DNA from: Rathayibacter sp. VKM Ac-2879
Lineage (GTDB): Bacteria > Actinomycetota > Actinomycetes > Actinomycetales > Microbacteriaceae
DNA length: 64,000 nucleotides
NCBI RefSeq assembly: GCF_015351245.1
Contig: NZ_JADKSO010000004.1
Span: 248,001 to 312,000, forward strand
Direction of reading: 5' to 3'
Under the pieces are notes generated by a model. That model saw only the letters and a list, made by a program, of their open reading frames with translations. It made no database searches and was not told the DNA's origin. This document shows positions 1 through 8,503 of this stretch, piece after piece. Both the position numbers and the translations under genes were made by a program. Each line of letters starts with the position of its first letter. Positions within the stretch are counted from its first letter, which is position 1.

Positions 1-146
1 GAGTAGAGCCGCTTGAGCGACACGCCGGCCGCCGTGCGCAGCTCGTCCATGCCCACCGCTTGGATGCCCCGCTCGTAGTAGAGCCCGTCGGCCGCCTCGA
101 GGATCGCCGTGCGCACGGCGAGGTCGTCGAGGAGGCGGGACGTCAT
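1..146 (-). CDS. TetR-family transcriptional regulator, N-terminal part (runs off the window)
   Basis: The minus strand from the ATG at 146 reads MTSRLLDDLAVRTAILEAAD, then a helix-turn-helix of TetR type (ERGIQAVGMDELRTAAGVS, then the KRLY end of the recognition helix). About 48 residues are present and the ligand-binding domain lies outside the window. TetR proteins are dimeric repressors that release DNA on binding a small ligand. It is divergent from the broken quinone-oxidoreductase gene at 292, with a GAACGTTC palindrome at 169-176 between them, so autoregulation and control of that neighbour are plausible. The family call is firm for the DNA-binding domain; the target and ligand are unknown. 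Confidence 0.8.
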   Translation of the reverse strand, partial: MTSRLLDDLAVRTAILEAADGLYYERGIQAVGMDELRTAAGVSLKRLY

Positions 147-168
147 CCCTCCATGCTAGGCGTTGCGG

Positions 169-176
169 GAACGTTC
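169..176. promoter_or_regulatory. Possible TetR operator half (GAACGTTC palindrome)
   Basis: A perfect 8-bp palindrome, GAACGTTC, followed by another GTTC, lies 23 bp upstream of the TetR start and 116 bp before the divergent oxidoreductase ATG. TetR regulators usually bind short palindromes in such divergent regions. The site is short and would occur by chance fairly often, so this is only suggestive. Confidence 0.25.
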
Positions 177-291
177 GTTCTCGGGAGAGGCCCCGCCCGC
201 CCGCGTCCTTCCGCCGGCACGCGCTGCTAGCGTCGCCGCCAGAGACCGCGGATCGAAGACGCCCGCGGGTCACGAGCCGGAGGTGGCGGGA

Positions 292-1289
292 ATGGCGCTG
301 ACGATGCAGGCCGATGACTTCGGCGGTCCGGAGGCGTTGCGCGCCGTCGACGTCGACCCGGGGGCGCCCGGTCCCGGGCAGGTGCGGATCGCGGTGCGAG
401 CCGCGGGAGTGAACCCGGCCGATGCGAAGCTCCTGCGCGGCGCCTTCGGTCGCGGACGACGTCCGGTGCGGCCGGGGAGCGAGGCCCTCGTCATCGCCGT
501 CGCGAACTTCTCCTTCGTCGACGTCCGGTGCGGCCGGGGAGCGAGGTCTCAGGCGTCGTCACGGCGGTCGGAGACGGGGTGCGACCGGTACTCCACGTCG
601 GTGACGAGGTGGTCGGCTTCCGCGTCGCGGGAGGGTACGCGGCCGAGATCGTGGCGCCAGCCTCCGCGGTGTTGCCCAAGCCCGAAGGCCTGAGCTGGGA
701 GGCAGCGGCCGGGCTGCTGCTCGCCGGCACGACCGCCGAGCACCTCCTCCAGGCGACGCGGGTGACGGCGGGGGAGACCGTGCTCGTGCACGGGGCAAGC
801 GGAGGCGTCGGCTCGCTCCTCGTCCAGCTCGCCCGGGCGCGCGGCGCACGGGTGCTCGGGACGTGCAGCACCCGAGGCGAGGGCGTCGTCCGCCGCTTCG
901 GCGGCGAGCCGCTGCACTACGGGTCCGGGCTCGAGGAGCGTGTGCGATCCGCGGCTCCCGAGGGCGTTGCCGCGGCGCTCGACACAGCCGGCACGGCGGA
1001 GGCGCTCGACGCCTCGGTCGCGCTCGTCACGGACCGATCGCGCATCGCGACCATTGCAGGCTTCGCCTCTGCGACCCGGCTCGGCGGGATCCTGCTGCTG
1101 GGTAGCGGCGCCGGTGCCGACCCGGGAACCGCCCTGCGCGACGCCGCCCGTGCGCCGCTGCTCGACCGCGCTGGACGCGGGGAGCTCGAGGTGGCGCTCG
1201 GCGCCTCCTTCCCCCTGCGGGAGGCGGCCTCCGCGCTCGCCCTGGTCGAGTCGGGCCGCGCGGGAGGCAAAGTGGTGCTGCTCCCCTGA
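292..1289 (+). pseudogene. NADP-dependent quinone oxidoreductase (zinc-independent MDR), frameshifted by a 62-bp duplication
   Basis: Reading from the ATG at 292 gives MALTMQADDFGGPEALRAVD and a GroES-like domain to about position 480. The frame is then lost and resumes in another frame from about 528 (VSGVVTAVGDGV), continuing through the Rossmann motif HGASGGVGSLL to the stop at 1289. The proteins fit together exactly if 62 bp are removed: RRPVRPGSE is encoded twice, once in each frame. The intact protein would be about 311 residues, normal for the QOR branch of the medium-chain dehydrogenase/reductase family, which reduces quinones or enones with NADPH. As displayed it is nonfunctional unless the duplication is an assembly error or a phase-variable state. 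It is divergent from a TetR gene. Confidence 0.8.
457..546 (+). repeat. 28-bp direct repeat, 62-bp period, inside the oxidoreductase gene
   Basis: The 28-bp sequence starting CGACGTCCGGTGCGG occurs identically at 457-484 and 519-546. The 34 bp between the copies (485-518) resemble neither flank. The 62-bp period is not a multiple of three and accounts exactly for the frameshift in the host gene. RecA-independent slippage or recombination between the copies would restore the reading frame. Confidence 0.9.
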
Positions 1290-1382
1290 GCGCAGACCTC
1301 GCGAACGGGCTCTTCGCCGTGGCGCCCGCACCGCGCGTACGCGGCGCTCCAGGCAGGGGTGCCGGCCGGCGCGCACGTCGTC

Positions 1383-1739
1383 CTAGGTGAGGTATTCCAC
1401 GTCGTCGTACTGCAGCGGGTCGTCCTCGAGCTCCGGATCCTCGACGGGGACGTCCTCGTGCTCGAGGATGACCGCCACGCCGGGGGAGACGAGCACGCAG
1501 ACCTCGCGTTCTCCGGCGATCATGAAGCTGACCATGTCGCCACGGTTGCGGACTGCCTCGACCAAGCGTCGCTCGAGCTCCTTCGCATCGAGCGAGACGT
1601 CGAGAAGGAACCGGCGGCCGTCGATGCTGAGTGTCGTGCGCTTCACCGTCTCCACGTCGTCCGGAGGCGTCGTGCGCCGCCCGGGGGTCACGGCCTTCAC
1701 GCGCAACGGTGACGCGGGCATCCGGATGACGGCGTTCAT
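1383..1739 (-). CDS. Conserved hypothetical protein, last gene of the copper operon
   Basis: A 118-residue soluble protein with no recognised domain. It has a basic N-terminus, a central beta-rich stretch (TLSIDGRRFLLDVSLD) followed by a helix, and a very acidic C-terminus (EDVPVEDPELEDDPLQYDD). Its ATG overlaps the stop of the upstream gene by 4 bp (ATGA at 1736-1739), indicating translational coupling, so it is the fifth gene of the run that starts with the copper chaperone at 5379. No Cys or His cluster suggests metal binding. Function unknown. Confidence 0.75.
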   Translation of the reverse strand: MNAVIRMPASPLRVKAVTPGRRTTPPDDVETVKRTTLSIDGRRFLLDVSLDAKELERRLVEAVRNRGDMVSFMIAGEREVCVLVSPGVAVILEHEDVPVEDPELEDDPLQYDDVEYLT

Positions 1740-2182
1740 CCGGGCTCCGGTCGGGCTTCGTGGTGACGGCGACCGTGGGTGCGGCGGTCGTCCTTCATCT
1801 CGGACTCGAACACGTGTCGGCGGCCGGAGGCGAGCTCTTCGCGGGCTGCGCGTTCGTGATCGCGGAACGCGCGGTAGTAGCCGTCGTCGTACTCCTCGAC
1901 GATCTGGAAAGTCCAGCGGCCCTCGAGCGCGTTGCGTCCGACGAGATCCGTCTCGAGCCGGTCGGCGAGGGCGTCATGGCCGGCCTCGCGGAAGGCGCCG
2001 ACCGACCGACCGAGGGCGAGGTCGGCGGCACCGGTCAGCCGATGGAAGCCGTAGAGCAGGCCACGTGCGTGCTCGATGGTCTCGAGCGCCTCCGAGAGAG
2101 CGCCCAGTGCCGCGACGGTGGCGTCGTCGAGACCCTCCGGGCGCAGGTGCGCGGAGTCGGGGTGGTCATGTGAGCTGCTCAT
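1736..2182 (-). CDS. Conserved actinobacterial protein of unknown function
   Basis: A 148-residue protein, helical in its N-terminal two thirds (ALETIEHARGLLYGFHRL), with a conserved-looking core RWTFQIVEEYDDGYYRAF and a C-terminus ending GRRHVFESEMKDDRR followed by a His-rich tail. I recall similar proteins from other actinobacteria, always of unknown function; this is recollection, not a search. It overlaps both neighbours by 4 bp (2179-2182 and 1736-1739), so it belongs to the copA transcription unit. The His-rich N- and C-termini (HDHPDSAH, HGRRHH) could bind metal, but that is inference. Confidence 0.75.
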   Translation of the reverse strand: MSSSHDHPDSAHLRPEGLDDATVAALGALSEALETIEHARGLLYGFHRLTGAADLALGRSVGAFREAGHDALADRLETDLVGRNALEGRWTFQIVEEYDDGYYRAFRDHERAAREELASGRRHVFESEMKDDRRTHGRRHHEARPEPG

Positions 2183-2802
2183 CTCCGAGAGCTTAGGCCG
2201 ACGCTCTTATCGTGTGACCCCCTTGCGCCCCCGCCCGGAACGGGTCGTGTCCGCGGCGGCAGCGGCACGAGCCGCACGTCGTGCAGCGCGCCGCGGTCAG
2301 CGACGGCGGTGATGACGGTGCAGACGGGTTGGCGTCGGCGGTCGGTTGGCGATCCCGGGTTGAGGAGGCGTAGGCCGCGGGGCGAGACCGTGTCCCACGG
2401 GATATGGCTGTGTCCGAAGACGAGCAGGTCAGCGCCCGGGTAGGCGGTGTCGGCACGCACCTCCCGTCGCGCCGCCGGCACGGTCTCGTGCACTACCCGC
2501 ACGTCGAGGCCGCCGAGCGAGGCGCGGGCGACCTCGGGGAGGCGGGATCGCACACCCGCCGGATCGTTGTTGCCCCACACTCCGAGCAGCAGCGCGGCGC
2601 GCGACTCGAGCGCGTCGAGTGTCGCCTCGTCCACCCAGTCGCCGGCATGGACGACCACGTCGGCGGCGTCCACCGCCGCCCACACCTCGGCGGGCAGCTC
2701 CTTCGCCCGCTTCGGCAGATGGGTGTCGGCGAGCAGGAGGAGGCGGACGGGTCCCTCCACGCGCGGAGGTGTTCCGTCGTCGGCGAGGCGGAGCAGAGGC
2801 AT
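2179..2802 (-). CDS. Metallophosphoesterase of the YfcE/MJ0936 type
   Basis: A 207-residue protein with calcineurin-like metal-binding motifs in order: LADTH near residue 25, HAGDW near 50, GNND near 80, VHE near 105 and GHSH near 135, then LLNPGS. Such enzymes hydrolyse phosphodiester or phosphomonoester bonds with two Mn/Fe-type metal ions; the substrate here is unknown. The ATG at 2802 shares one base with the copA stop (TGATG), which fixes the start and shows coupling to copA. The next gene downstream overlaps by 4 bp. Its link to copper handling is only through the operon. Confidence 0.9.
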   Translation of the reverse strand: MPLLRLADDGTPPRVEGPVRLLLLADTHLPKRAKELPAEVWAAVDAADVVVHAGDWVDEATLDALESRAALLLGVWGNNDPAGVRSRLPEVARASLGGLDVRVVHETVPAARREVRADTAYPGADLLVFGHSHIPWDTVSPRGLRLLNPGSPTDRRRQPVCTVITAVADRGALHDVRLVPLPPRTRPVPGGGARGSHDKSVGLSSRR

Positions 2803-5030
2803 CAGCGGAACGAGCGGAGACGGAGGCTGTTGAGCACGACGAACACGCTCGAGAATGCCATCGCCGCTCCCGCAACCAGCGGGCCGAGCAGTCCGGCCAT
2901 CGCCAGCGGGATCGCGGCGACGTTGTAGGCGAAGGCCCAGAACAGGTTGCCGCGGATCACACCGAGCGTCCGGCGGCCGAGACGCAGAGCGTCGGGCACT
3001 CGGGCGAGGTCGTCTCCCACGAGCGTGATGTCGCTCGCCTCGATCGCGGCGTCGGCTCCCGCGCCCATCGCGATCCCGAGGTCGGCGGCGGCGAGCGCGG
3101 CGGCATCGTTCACGCCGTCGCCGACGAGGGCGACGCTTCGGCCCTCTGACCGCAACCGCTGCACGAGGGCGAGTTTCTCCTCCGGGAGCACCTCGGCGAC
3201 GACCTCGTCGATGCCGACCGCGGAGGCGACACCTCGAGCTGCGCGAAGAGTGTCGCCTGTGAGGATCAGCGTCCGCAGGCCGCGTCGCTGCAGACGGGCG
3301 ACGGTGTCCGCCGCTTCCGGCCGCACCTGGTCGCGGAGTACCGCGAAGCCGCGCAGCTCGCCGTCCCACCCGACTCCGACGACGGTGCCGCCGTCGCGCG
3401 CGGCGGCCAGGGCCTCCTCGGAGAGGGTCCCTGGCGCGAACCCCCACTGCTCCTCGAGCCAGCGCAGACGGCCGGCGATCACGAGCCGACCCTCGACGTG
3501 GGCGCGCACGCCGTCGCCGGCGCTGGCACGGAATCCGCTCGTCTCGGGCAGCGCGAGCCCGCGTTCGCGCGCCTCGCGCACGATCGCGGCGGCGAGGGGG
3601 TGCTCGGATTCGCGCTCGACGGCCGCGAGCAGCCGCAGGCTCTCGTCGCCGCTCGCCGCGCTCACCTTGAAGGCGCCGGTGGTCAGTGTGCCGGTCTTGT
3701 CGAAGACGATCGTGTCGATCGTGCGGCTGGCCTCGAGCACCTCCGGCCCGCGAATGAGGATGCCGAGCTGTGCCCCCCGGCCTGTGCCGACGAGCACGGC
3801 CGTTGGAGTCGCGAGCCCGAGCGCACAGGGGCACGCCACGACCAGGACGGCCACGGCGGGCGAGATCGCGGAGGCGAGGTCGGCCCCCGCGAGCAGCCAG
3901 CCGACGAGCGTCGCCAGCGCGAGAGCGACCACGACGGGCACGAACACCGACGAGACGCGATCGGCGAGCCGCTGGACCTGCGCCTTGCCGGCCTGCGCCT
4001 CCGAGACGAGGCGTCCCATCCGCGCGAGGGTCGTCGCCGAGCCGACACGGTCGACCCGCACGAGGAGGCTGCCGTCGAGGGTGAGGGCCCCGCCCGTCAC
4101 GGTGGAGCCTGGCCGTGCCTCGACGGGAACGCTCTCGCCCGTGAGGAGGCTCGCGTCGATCGCGCTCGCGCCCTCAAGCACGGTGCCGTCTGCCGCGATG
4201 ATCTCGCCGGGGCGGACGCGGAGTCGGTCGCCGACCATCAGGGTCGCGGCCGGCACTCGCTCCTCGCTGCCGTCGGAGGAGACCCGGACCGCCTCCTTCG
4301 CACCGAGCCGAAGCAGGGCACGCAGCGCGGCACCGGCGTCGCGTTTAGACCGCGCCTCCAGGAACCGGCCGGTGAGCACGAGCACCGGCACGGCGGCGGC
4401 GACCTCGAGGTAGATCTCGTCATGACCGGACCGCGTGCCGAGCAGCTCGAACGGCATGCTCATCCCCGGCCGCCCCGCGTCGCCGAGGAAGAGGGCGAAG
4501 AGCGACCAGAGGAAGGCGGCGCTCACGCCGAGGCTGATGAGGGTGTCCATGGTGGTGGAGCCGTGTCGGAACGCCCTCCAGGCGTTCCGGTGGAAGGGGA
4601 GGGCACCCCAGACGGCGACGGGAGACGCGAGGGCCAGGCACAGCCACTGCCAGTTCGCGAACTGCAGCGCAGGCAGCATCGACAGTGCGACGACGGGGGC
4701 TGCCAGGAGTGCGGAGGCCCGCAGTCGTACGAGGAGGGCGCGGCGCTCGCGCTCGTCGGCGCCGGGCTCCGGCGTGCCTCCCGACGCGGAGGAGTCGTCG
4801 GGCGAGGAGGAGTCGTCGGGCACGGTCGCCGTGTAGCCGGCCGCCTCGACCGCGGCGATCGCGTCGGCGGCGGTCGTGCCGGGAGGCAGGGTGAGCGTCG
4901 CTCGTTCGAGGGCGAGGTTGACGGTCGCGGCGACGCCGGGGAGGGCGTCGAGGCGGCGCTCGACGCGGGCGACGCAGGAGGCGCAGGTCATGCCTCCGAT
5001 CGCGAGTTCGAGCGGCGTGCCGGCGGCCAT
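2802..5030 (-). CDS. copA: Copper-exporting P1B-type ATPase
   Basis: A 742-residue heavy-metal P-type ATPase. One N-terminal HMA domain carries GMTCASC at residues 13-19. Several membrane helices follow, then the TGES actuator motif (LLTGESVPVE), the membrane CPC metal site in CPCALGLATP near residue 400, the phosphorylation motif DKTGTLT near 443 and the hinge GDGVNDAAAL near 637. CPC plus the family architecture indicates Cu(I) export driven by ATP across the cytoplasmic membrane. It lies 1 bp after the copper-chaperone gene and shares a base with the following phosphoesterase gene. A CsoR-like site precedes the operon, so induction by copper is expected. One HMA domain is normal for actinobacterial CopA. 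Confidence 0.95.
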   Translation of the reverse strand: MAAGTPLELAIGGMTCASCVARVERRLDALPGVAATVNLALERATLTLPPGTTAADAIAAVEAAGYTATVPDDSSSPDDSSASGGTPEPGADERERRALLVRLRASALLAAPVVALSMLPALQFANWQWLCLALASPVAVWGALPFHRNAWRAFRHGSTTMDTLISLGVSAAFLWSLFALFLGDAGRPGMSMPFELLGTRSGHDEIYLEVAAAVPVLVLTGRFLEARSKRDAGAALRALLRLGAKEAVRVSSDGSEERVPAATLMVGDRLRVRPGEIIAADGTVLEGASAIDASLLTGESVPVEARPGSTVTGGALTLDGSLLVRVDRVGSATTLARMGRLVSEAQAGKAQVQRLADRVSSVFVPVVVALALATLVGWLLAGADLASAISPAVAVLVVACPCALGLATPTAVLVGTGRGAQLGILIRGPEVLEASRTIDTIVFDKTGTLTTGAFKVSAASGDESLRLLAAVERESEHPLAAAIVREARERGLALPETSGFRASAGDGVRAHVEGRLVIAGRLRWLEEQWGFAPGTLSEEALAAARDGGTVVGVGWDGELRGFAVLRDQVRPEAADTVARLQRRGLRTLILTGDTLRAARGVASAVGIDEVVAEVLPEEKLALVQRLRSEGRSVALVGDGVNDAAALAAADLGIAMGAGADAAIEASDITLVGDDLARVPDALRLGRRTLGVIRGNLFWAFAYNVAAIPLAMAGLLGPLVAGAAMAFSSVFVVLNSLRLRSFR

Positions 5031-5031
5031 C

Positions 5032-5379
5032 TCAGGAGAGGGGTGCGAGGCGGTAGCCGGCGTCGGCGACGGCTGCGGCGATCTCCTCGCGGCTGAGCGG
5101 TCGGGAGGAGCCGACGGTGACGGTCGAGACGCCGTCGGGCACGAGCGAGACGTCGACGCCGTGGACGTCGGGGTAGGCCGCGAGCTCTTCGGTGACGCTC
5201 CGGACGCAGTGCTCGCAGGTCATCCCGGCGACGCCGAAGCTCTGTGTCGACGAGGAGGCGACGCTCCCGTGGTCGGCGCTGTGGCCCGCGCTGCTGTGGC
5301 CGCCGCAGGCGCAGGCTCCGGTGCCTCCGCAGCCGTTCGCCCCGATCGCCGTGAGCCCGAGGTCGATCCTGGTGGTCAT
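5032..5379 (-). CDS. Copper chaperone (HMA domain) with Cys/His-rich N-terminal extension
   Basis: A 115-residue protein whose C-terminal half is an HMA domain with the metal loop GMTCEHC at residues 52-58. The first 40 residues form an unusual Cys/His/Gly-rich segment (CGGTGACACGGHSSAGH) that could provide a second metal site; typical CopZ is about 70 residues and lacks this. It probably hands Cu(I) to CopA, encoded 1 bp downstream. The ATG at 5379 has a strong GAGGAGGA ribosome-binding site. This is the first gene of the operon, directly behind the CsoR-like operator. Confidence 0.88.
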   Translation of the reverse strand: MTTRIDLGLTAIGANGCGGTGACACGGHSSAGHSADHGSVASSSTQSFGVAGMTCEHCVRSVTEELAAYPDVHGVDVSLVPDGVSTVTVGSSRPLSREEIAAAVADAGYRLAPLS

Positions 5380-5417
5380 GTGGTCCTCCTCTTAGACGAC
5401 GTTCCCCGACGAGATAA

Positions 5418-5432
5418 TACCCCCCGGGGGTA
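5418..5432. promoter_or_regulatory. CsoR-type copper operator with overlapping promoter
   Basis: TACCCCCCGGGGGTA is a near-perfect G/C-tract palindrome of the kind bound by the Cu(I)-sensing repressor CsoR in actinobacteria. On the minus strand it abuts a TATTAT -10 element (5414-5419), so a bound repressor would block the polymerase. The chaperone ATG lies about 40 bp downstream. No csoR gene is present in the window, so the regulator must be encoded elsewhere. The -35 region is weak. Confidence 0.75.
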
Positions 5433-5541
5433 CTCATACCCTAGTCCGCCGACCCGCCGTCGACAAGGCACACCGACAAGGCCCGAGGATAGTAAGGGAC
5501 GGGCAGGTCCCGGCAGTCTGCGCACGAGAAAGGGGACGGAC

Positions 5542-6198
5542 ATGGACTCCACGCCATCGCGGGGCGGTCCCTCGGCCCCTCCGGCGCCCCTGCCCCCGCG
5601 GGCACGCTTCGAGCCGGCTGCGCTCCTCACCGCGCCGCTGCACGCACGCGCTCTCCCCGCCTCCGTCCGTTCGCGAGTGCTCCAGTCGGCTCCCGAACGT
5701 CGACGTCGCCTGGCCGAGCTCGCGTCGATCAGCGGAGGCTTCGCGGTCCTGCGCACTCCGGAGTTCGACCGCGCGCTTCGGCGGATCGCGGCCCCTGCCT
5801 CCGTCGCTGCCGCCGACGCCGCCGCCGTACTCGCGGTCGGCAGCGAGGGCCTCGAGCTCATGGCCGAGCGCGCCGATGCGCTGCTCGTGACCGAGTGGAG
5901 GCGCCTCGCCGCGGTCGGCGTCGGCACCACCGCCTCCGGAGCCCGTCGGGTGCGGGCCGTCGTGCTCACCGTGCTGGCGCCGCGCGGCGCCCCACCCCAC
6001 GCCCGGAGGGGCGGCCTCGTCTCCGCCGTCGCCCGAGCATCGGCGGAGGCGCTCGCCGCTCGCCGCAGCCCGCGCACTGTTCTCGTGCCCCTCGTCGTCG
6101 CCTCCCCGGGCCCGCTCGGCTGGGGTGTGGCCGACGACCGCACCTTCCGCCTCGCGCTCGAGCGGCTGGCGCGCGCGCATCGAGAGCACACCCGGTGA
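5542..6198 (+). CDS. Hypothetical Ala/Arg-rich protein
   Basis: A 218-residue protein I do not recognise. The ATG at 5542 is chosen because AAAGGGGA lies about 6 nt upstream; the frame stays open further upstream but antisense to the copper operon. It has a Pro-rich N-terminus, a helical Arg-rich region (RRRRLAELAS), and later segments of alternating hydrophobic residues (AVVLTVLAPRG, VLVPLVVASPG) that look like beta strands rather than membrane helices. Its stop overlaps the GTG of the membrane gene that follows, suggesting a two-gene unit. Confidence 0.6.
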   Translation: MDSTPSRGGPSAPPAPLPPRARFEPAALLTAPLHARALPASVRSRVLQSAPERRRRLAELASISGGFAVLRTPEFDRALRRIAAPASVAAADAAAVLAVGSEGLELMAERADALLVTEWRRLAAVGVGTTASGARRVRAVVLTVLAPRGAPPHARRGGLVSAVARASAEALAARRSPRTVLVPLVVASPGPLGWGVADDRTFRLALERLARAHREHTR

Positions 6199-6578
6199 GG
6201 GCCCGGCTCCCCTTCGCGCTCGCCGCCGTAGCGGCGTTGCTGCTCGGGCTCGCTCTGCGGTTCCTGCTGACCGGGCTGCTCGCCGACGTGGCGGGGGGCG
6301 TCTTCTACGTCGTGCTCGTCGCCCTTGTGCTCGTCGTCGTCTCTCCACGCCTTCCGCCCGTCGTGGCAGCGGGGGTCGCGCTCGCGTGGTCGATTGCCAT
6401 GGAGGAGCTCCAGGCCATCGGGGTCGCGGGGCGACTCGTCGAGCTCTGGGCGCCCCTGCGCCTGGTCGTCGGCACCACCTTCTCGTGGCTCGACATCGCG
6501 TCCTCCGTGCTGGGCGCGCTCGTCGCGGTGGGCGTGCTGATCGCGATCGGGCCGCGGGCGGAGCGGCCGACGGAGTGA
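6195..6578 (+). CDS. Small membrane protein, DUF2809-like
   Basis: A 127-residue protein with four hydrophobic helices. Motifs include LALRFLLTGLLADVAGGVFYVVL, split by PRLPP, then AWSIAMEELQAI and a final segment LGALVAVGVLIAIGP. The ordering, with RFL in helix 1 and a charged EE pair in helix 3, resembles DUF2809 proteins (function unknown). The GTG at 6195 overlaps the stop of the preceding gene by 3 bp, so the two are likely cotranslated. Confidence 0.65.
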   Translation: MRARLPFALAAVAALLLGLALRFLLTGLLADVAGGVFYVVLVALVLVVVSPRLPPVVAAGVALAWSIAMEELQAIGVAGRLVELWAPLRLVVGTTFSWLDIASSVLGALVAVGVLIAIGPRAERPTE

Positions 6579-6687
6579 ACGACTCCTCCCCGAGACGCCG
6601 GCCTCTCGCCGAAGCACCGGGCCCGCCGGGGTGTCTCGGTGCCCTCCGCGGTGTCCCGGGTCCGTGCGGCCTGATTAGGGTGGGGCC

Positions 6688-8286
6688 ATGAGCGAGGCGG
6701 TAGTCCCCGGTACGTCGGCGTCCCCCCGGCACGAGACACCGCCGCACGACCGGCGCCGCGATCGGCGCATCCCCGAGCCCGTCGATCGCTTCGCCACGGG
6801 GGAGGAGTTCCCCGAGTACCGCGTCGACCTCGAGCGCATCCGTTTCTCGCCCTACTTCGCTCGACTCTCCGCCGTGACCCAGGTCATCTCTCCCTCAGGA
6901 GTCGGCCAGGTCGTACACAACCGGCTCACCCACTCCATCAAGGTCACCGCCGTCGCACGCGCGATCGCCATGCAGCTCACCACCACCGATCCGGCGCAGC
7001 GCGAGCTGGTCGAGCGGCTCGGAGGCTGCGACCCGGTGGTCGTGCAGGCCGCGGCCAGTGCACACGACCTCGGGCACCCTCCGTTCGGGCACCTCGGCGA
7101 GCAGGCGCTCGACCGGCTGGCGCGCGAGCGCCTCGGCCTCGCCGAGGGCTTCGAGGGCAATGCGCAGTCGTTCCGCATCCTCTCGGAGCTCGACGTCTGC
7201 GAGACCGTGGAGGTGGGCCTCAACCTCACCGCCGCCTCCCGCGCCGCCGTGCTCAAGTACCCATGGGGTCGCAGTGTGTGCCGGCCCGAGATCGACTCCG
7301 CCGACCCCACCGAGCTGCCGCGCGGTTCGACGGCGAGCCAGTGGGAGACCGCGCCGCCCAAGTTCTCGGCGTACACGCTCGACCTCGACGACCTGCTCGA
7401 CGCCCGCGCCGGAGTGACGGCGATCGCGCCGTGGCAGCAGACGCTCGAGTGCTCGGTGATGGACGTCGCCGACGACATCGCCTACTCACTGCACGACCTC
7501 GACGACTTCTACCGGGCGGGAGTGCTGCAACAGGCGGCGGTCGCGGTCGAGTTCCGCGCGTTCCTCCGCGAGCAGAACACGCTGGCCGCGCTCGACGCCG
7601 ACGAGCTGTGGGGCAGGGCACCGGGCCACTCGCTCGAGATGCTGCGGCGGAGGCTCGTCGCCCGCGATCCGTGGATAGCGAGCGACGAGCACTTCCGCGC
7701 CTCGGTCGAGCGGGTCTCGGCCGAGCTCGTGGAGGGCCTGCTCGCCGTGCCCTTCGACGGGTCGACGCGGACGGAGCGGGCGATCGAGGCGTTCGTCTCC
7801 TCCTGGATCGGCCGCCTGCAGCGTTCGGTCGTGCTGCTCGCCCGCCCGAACGTGCGCTCGGGCCACCTGTCGCTGCTCCCCGATGCCTGGCACGACGTGG
7901 CGGTACTGAAGTTCGTGCACACCCGCTTCGTGATCGACCGGCCCGACTTCGCGACCTATCAGCGCGGCCAGTCGCAAGTGCTCGAGACGCTCGTGACCCA
8001 CCTCGACGCGTGGCTCGAGGATCCGCGCGACGGCTCCCGCGCCCCCCAGAAGCTGCTCGACCTCATCGAGTTGGCGACCGACGGCTACTTCCGGTTGCGC
8101 GCCGACCATCCCGACTGGCTCCCGGCCGACGAGCGAGGGCGTCCCGTCGCCGACCCTGCTGCGCTCCGGCGGCTGGGGCGAGCGCGCGGAGTCGTCGATT
8201 ACGTCGCCACGCTCACGGATGAGCAGGCGATGGCGCTCGCCGCCCGCCTCCGCGGGGACCGTGAGCCGTGGGCGATGGGGACCTGA
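6688..8286 (+). CDS. dgt: Deoxyguanosinetriphosphate triphosphohydrolase family protein
   Basis: A 532-residue HD-domain dNTPase. After a charged N-terminus comes the arginine signature RFSPYFARLSAVTQV, then the HD metal site: RLTHSIKV near residue 80, AHDLGHPPFGH near 125-135, and the distal Asp in DVADDIAYSLHDLDDF near 255-270. These enzymes convert dNTPs to deoxynucleoside plus tripolyphosphate and control nucleotide pools. The length is close to the roughly 500-residue E. coli Dgt rather than the shorter family members. It is monocistronic, with about 110 bp upstream. Confidence 0.92.
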   Translation: MSEAVVPGTSASPRHETPPHDRRRDRRIPEPVDRFATGEEFPEYRVDLERIRFSPYFARLSAVTQVISPSGVGQVVHNRLTHSIKVTAVARAIAMQLTTTDPAQRELVERLGGCDPVVVQAAASAHDLGHPPFGHLGEQALDRLARERLGLAEGFEGNAQSFRILSELDVCETVEVGLNLTAASRAAVLKYPWGRSVCRPEIDSADPTELPRGSTASQWETAPPKFSAYTLDLDDLLDARAGVTAIAPWQQTLECSVMDVADDIAYSLHDLDDFYRAGVLQQAAVAVEFRAFLREQNTLAALDADELWGRAPGHSLEMLRRRLVARDPWIASDEHFRASVERVSAELVEGLLAVPFDGSTRTERAIEAFVSSWIGRLQRSVVLLARPNVRSGHLSLLPDAWHDVAVLKFVHTRFVIDRPDFATYQRGQSQVLETLVTHLDAWLEDPRDGSRAPQKLLDLIELATDGYFRLRADHPDWLPADERGRPVADPAALRRLGRARGVVDYVATLTDEQAMALAARLRGDREPWAMGT

Positions 8287-8503
8287 GGCGAGCGGGGTGA
8301 AGGCGCCCCGCTACGGCGGGTTGACACCGCCTCGCCGCTGTGCGCCTCGGCCACGACCCCCGTCATCTCGGACGAATCGGCCCTCCGCGAGCGCAGACCG
8401 GGTGTCCCGGAGGCGTCCAGACGGTGTCGAGGAAGCCACCCGCGGGTGACAGCGTAAAATTGCGGAGGCACATGCCAGGATCACAACTCGACAGGGAGTT
8501 CCG

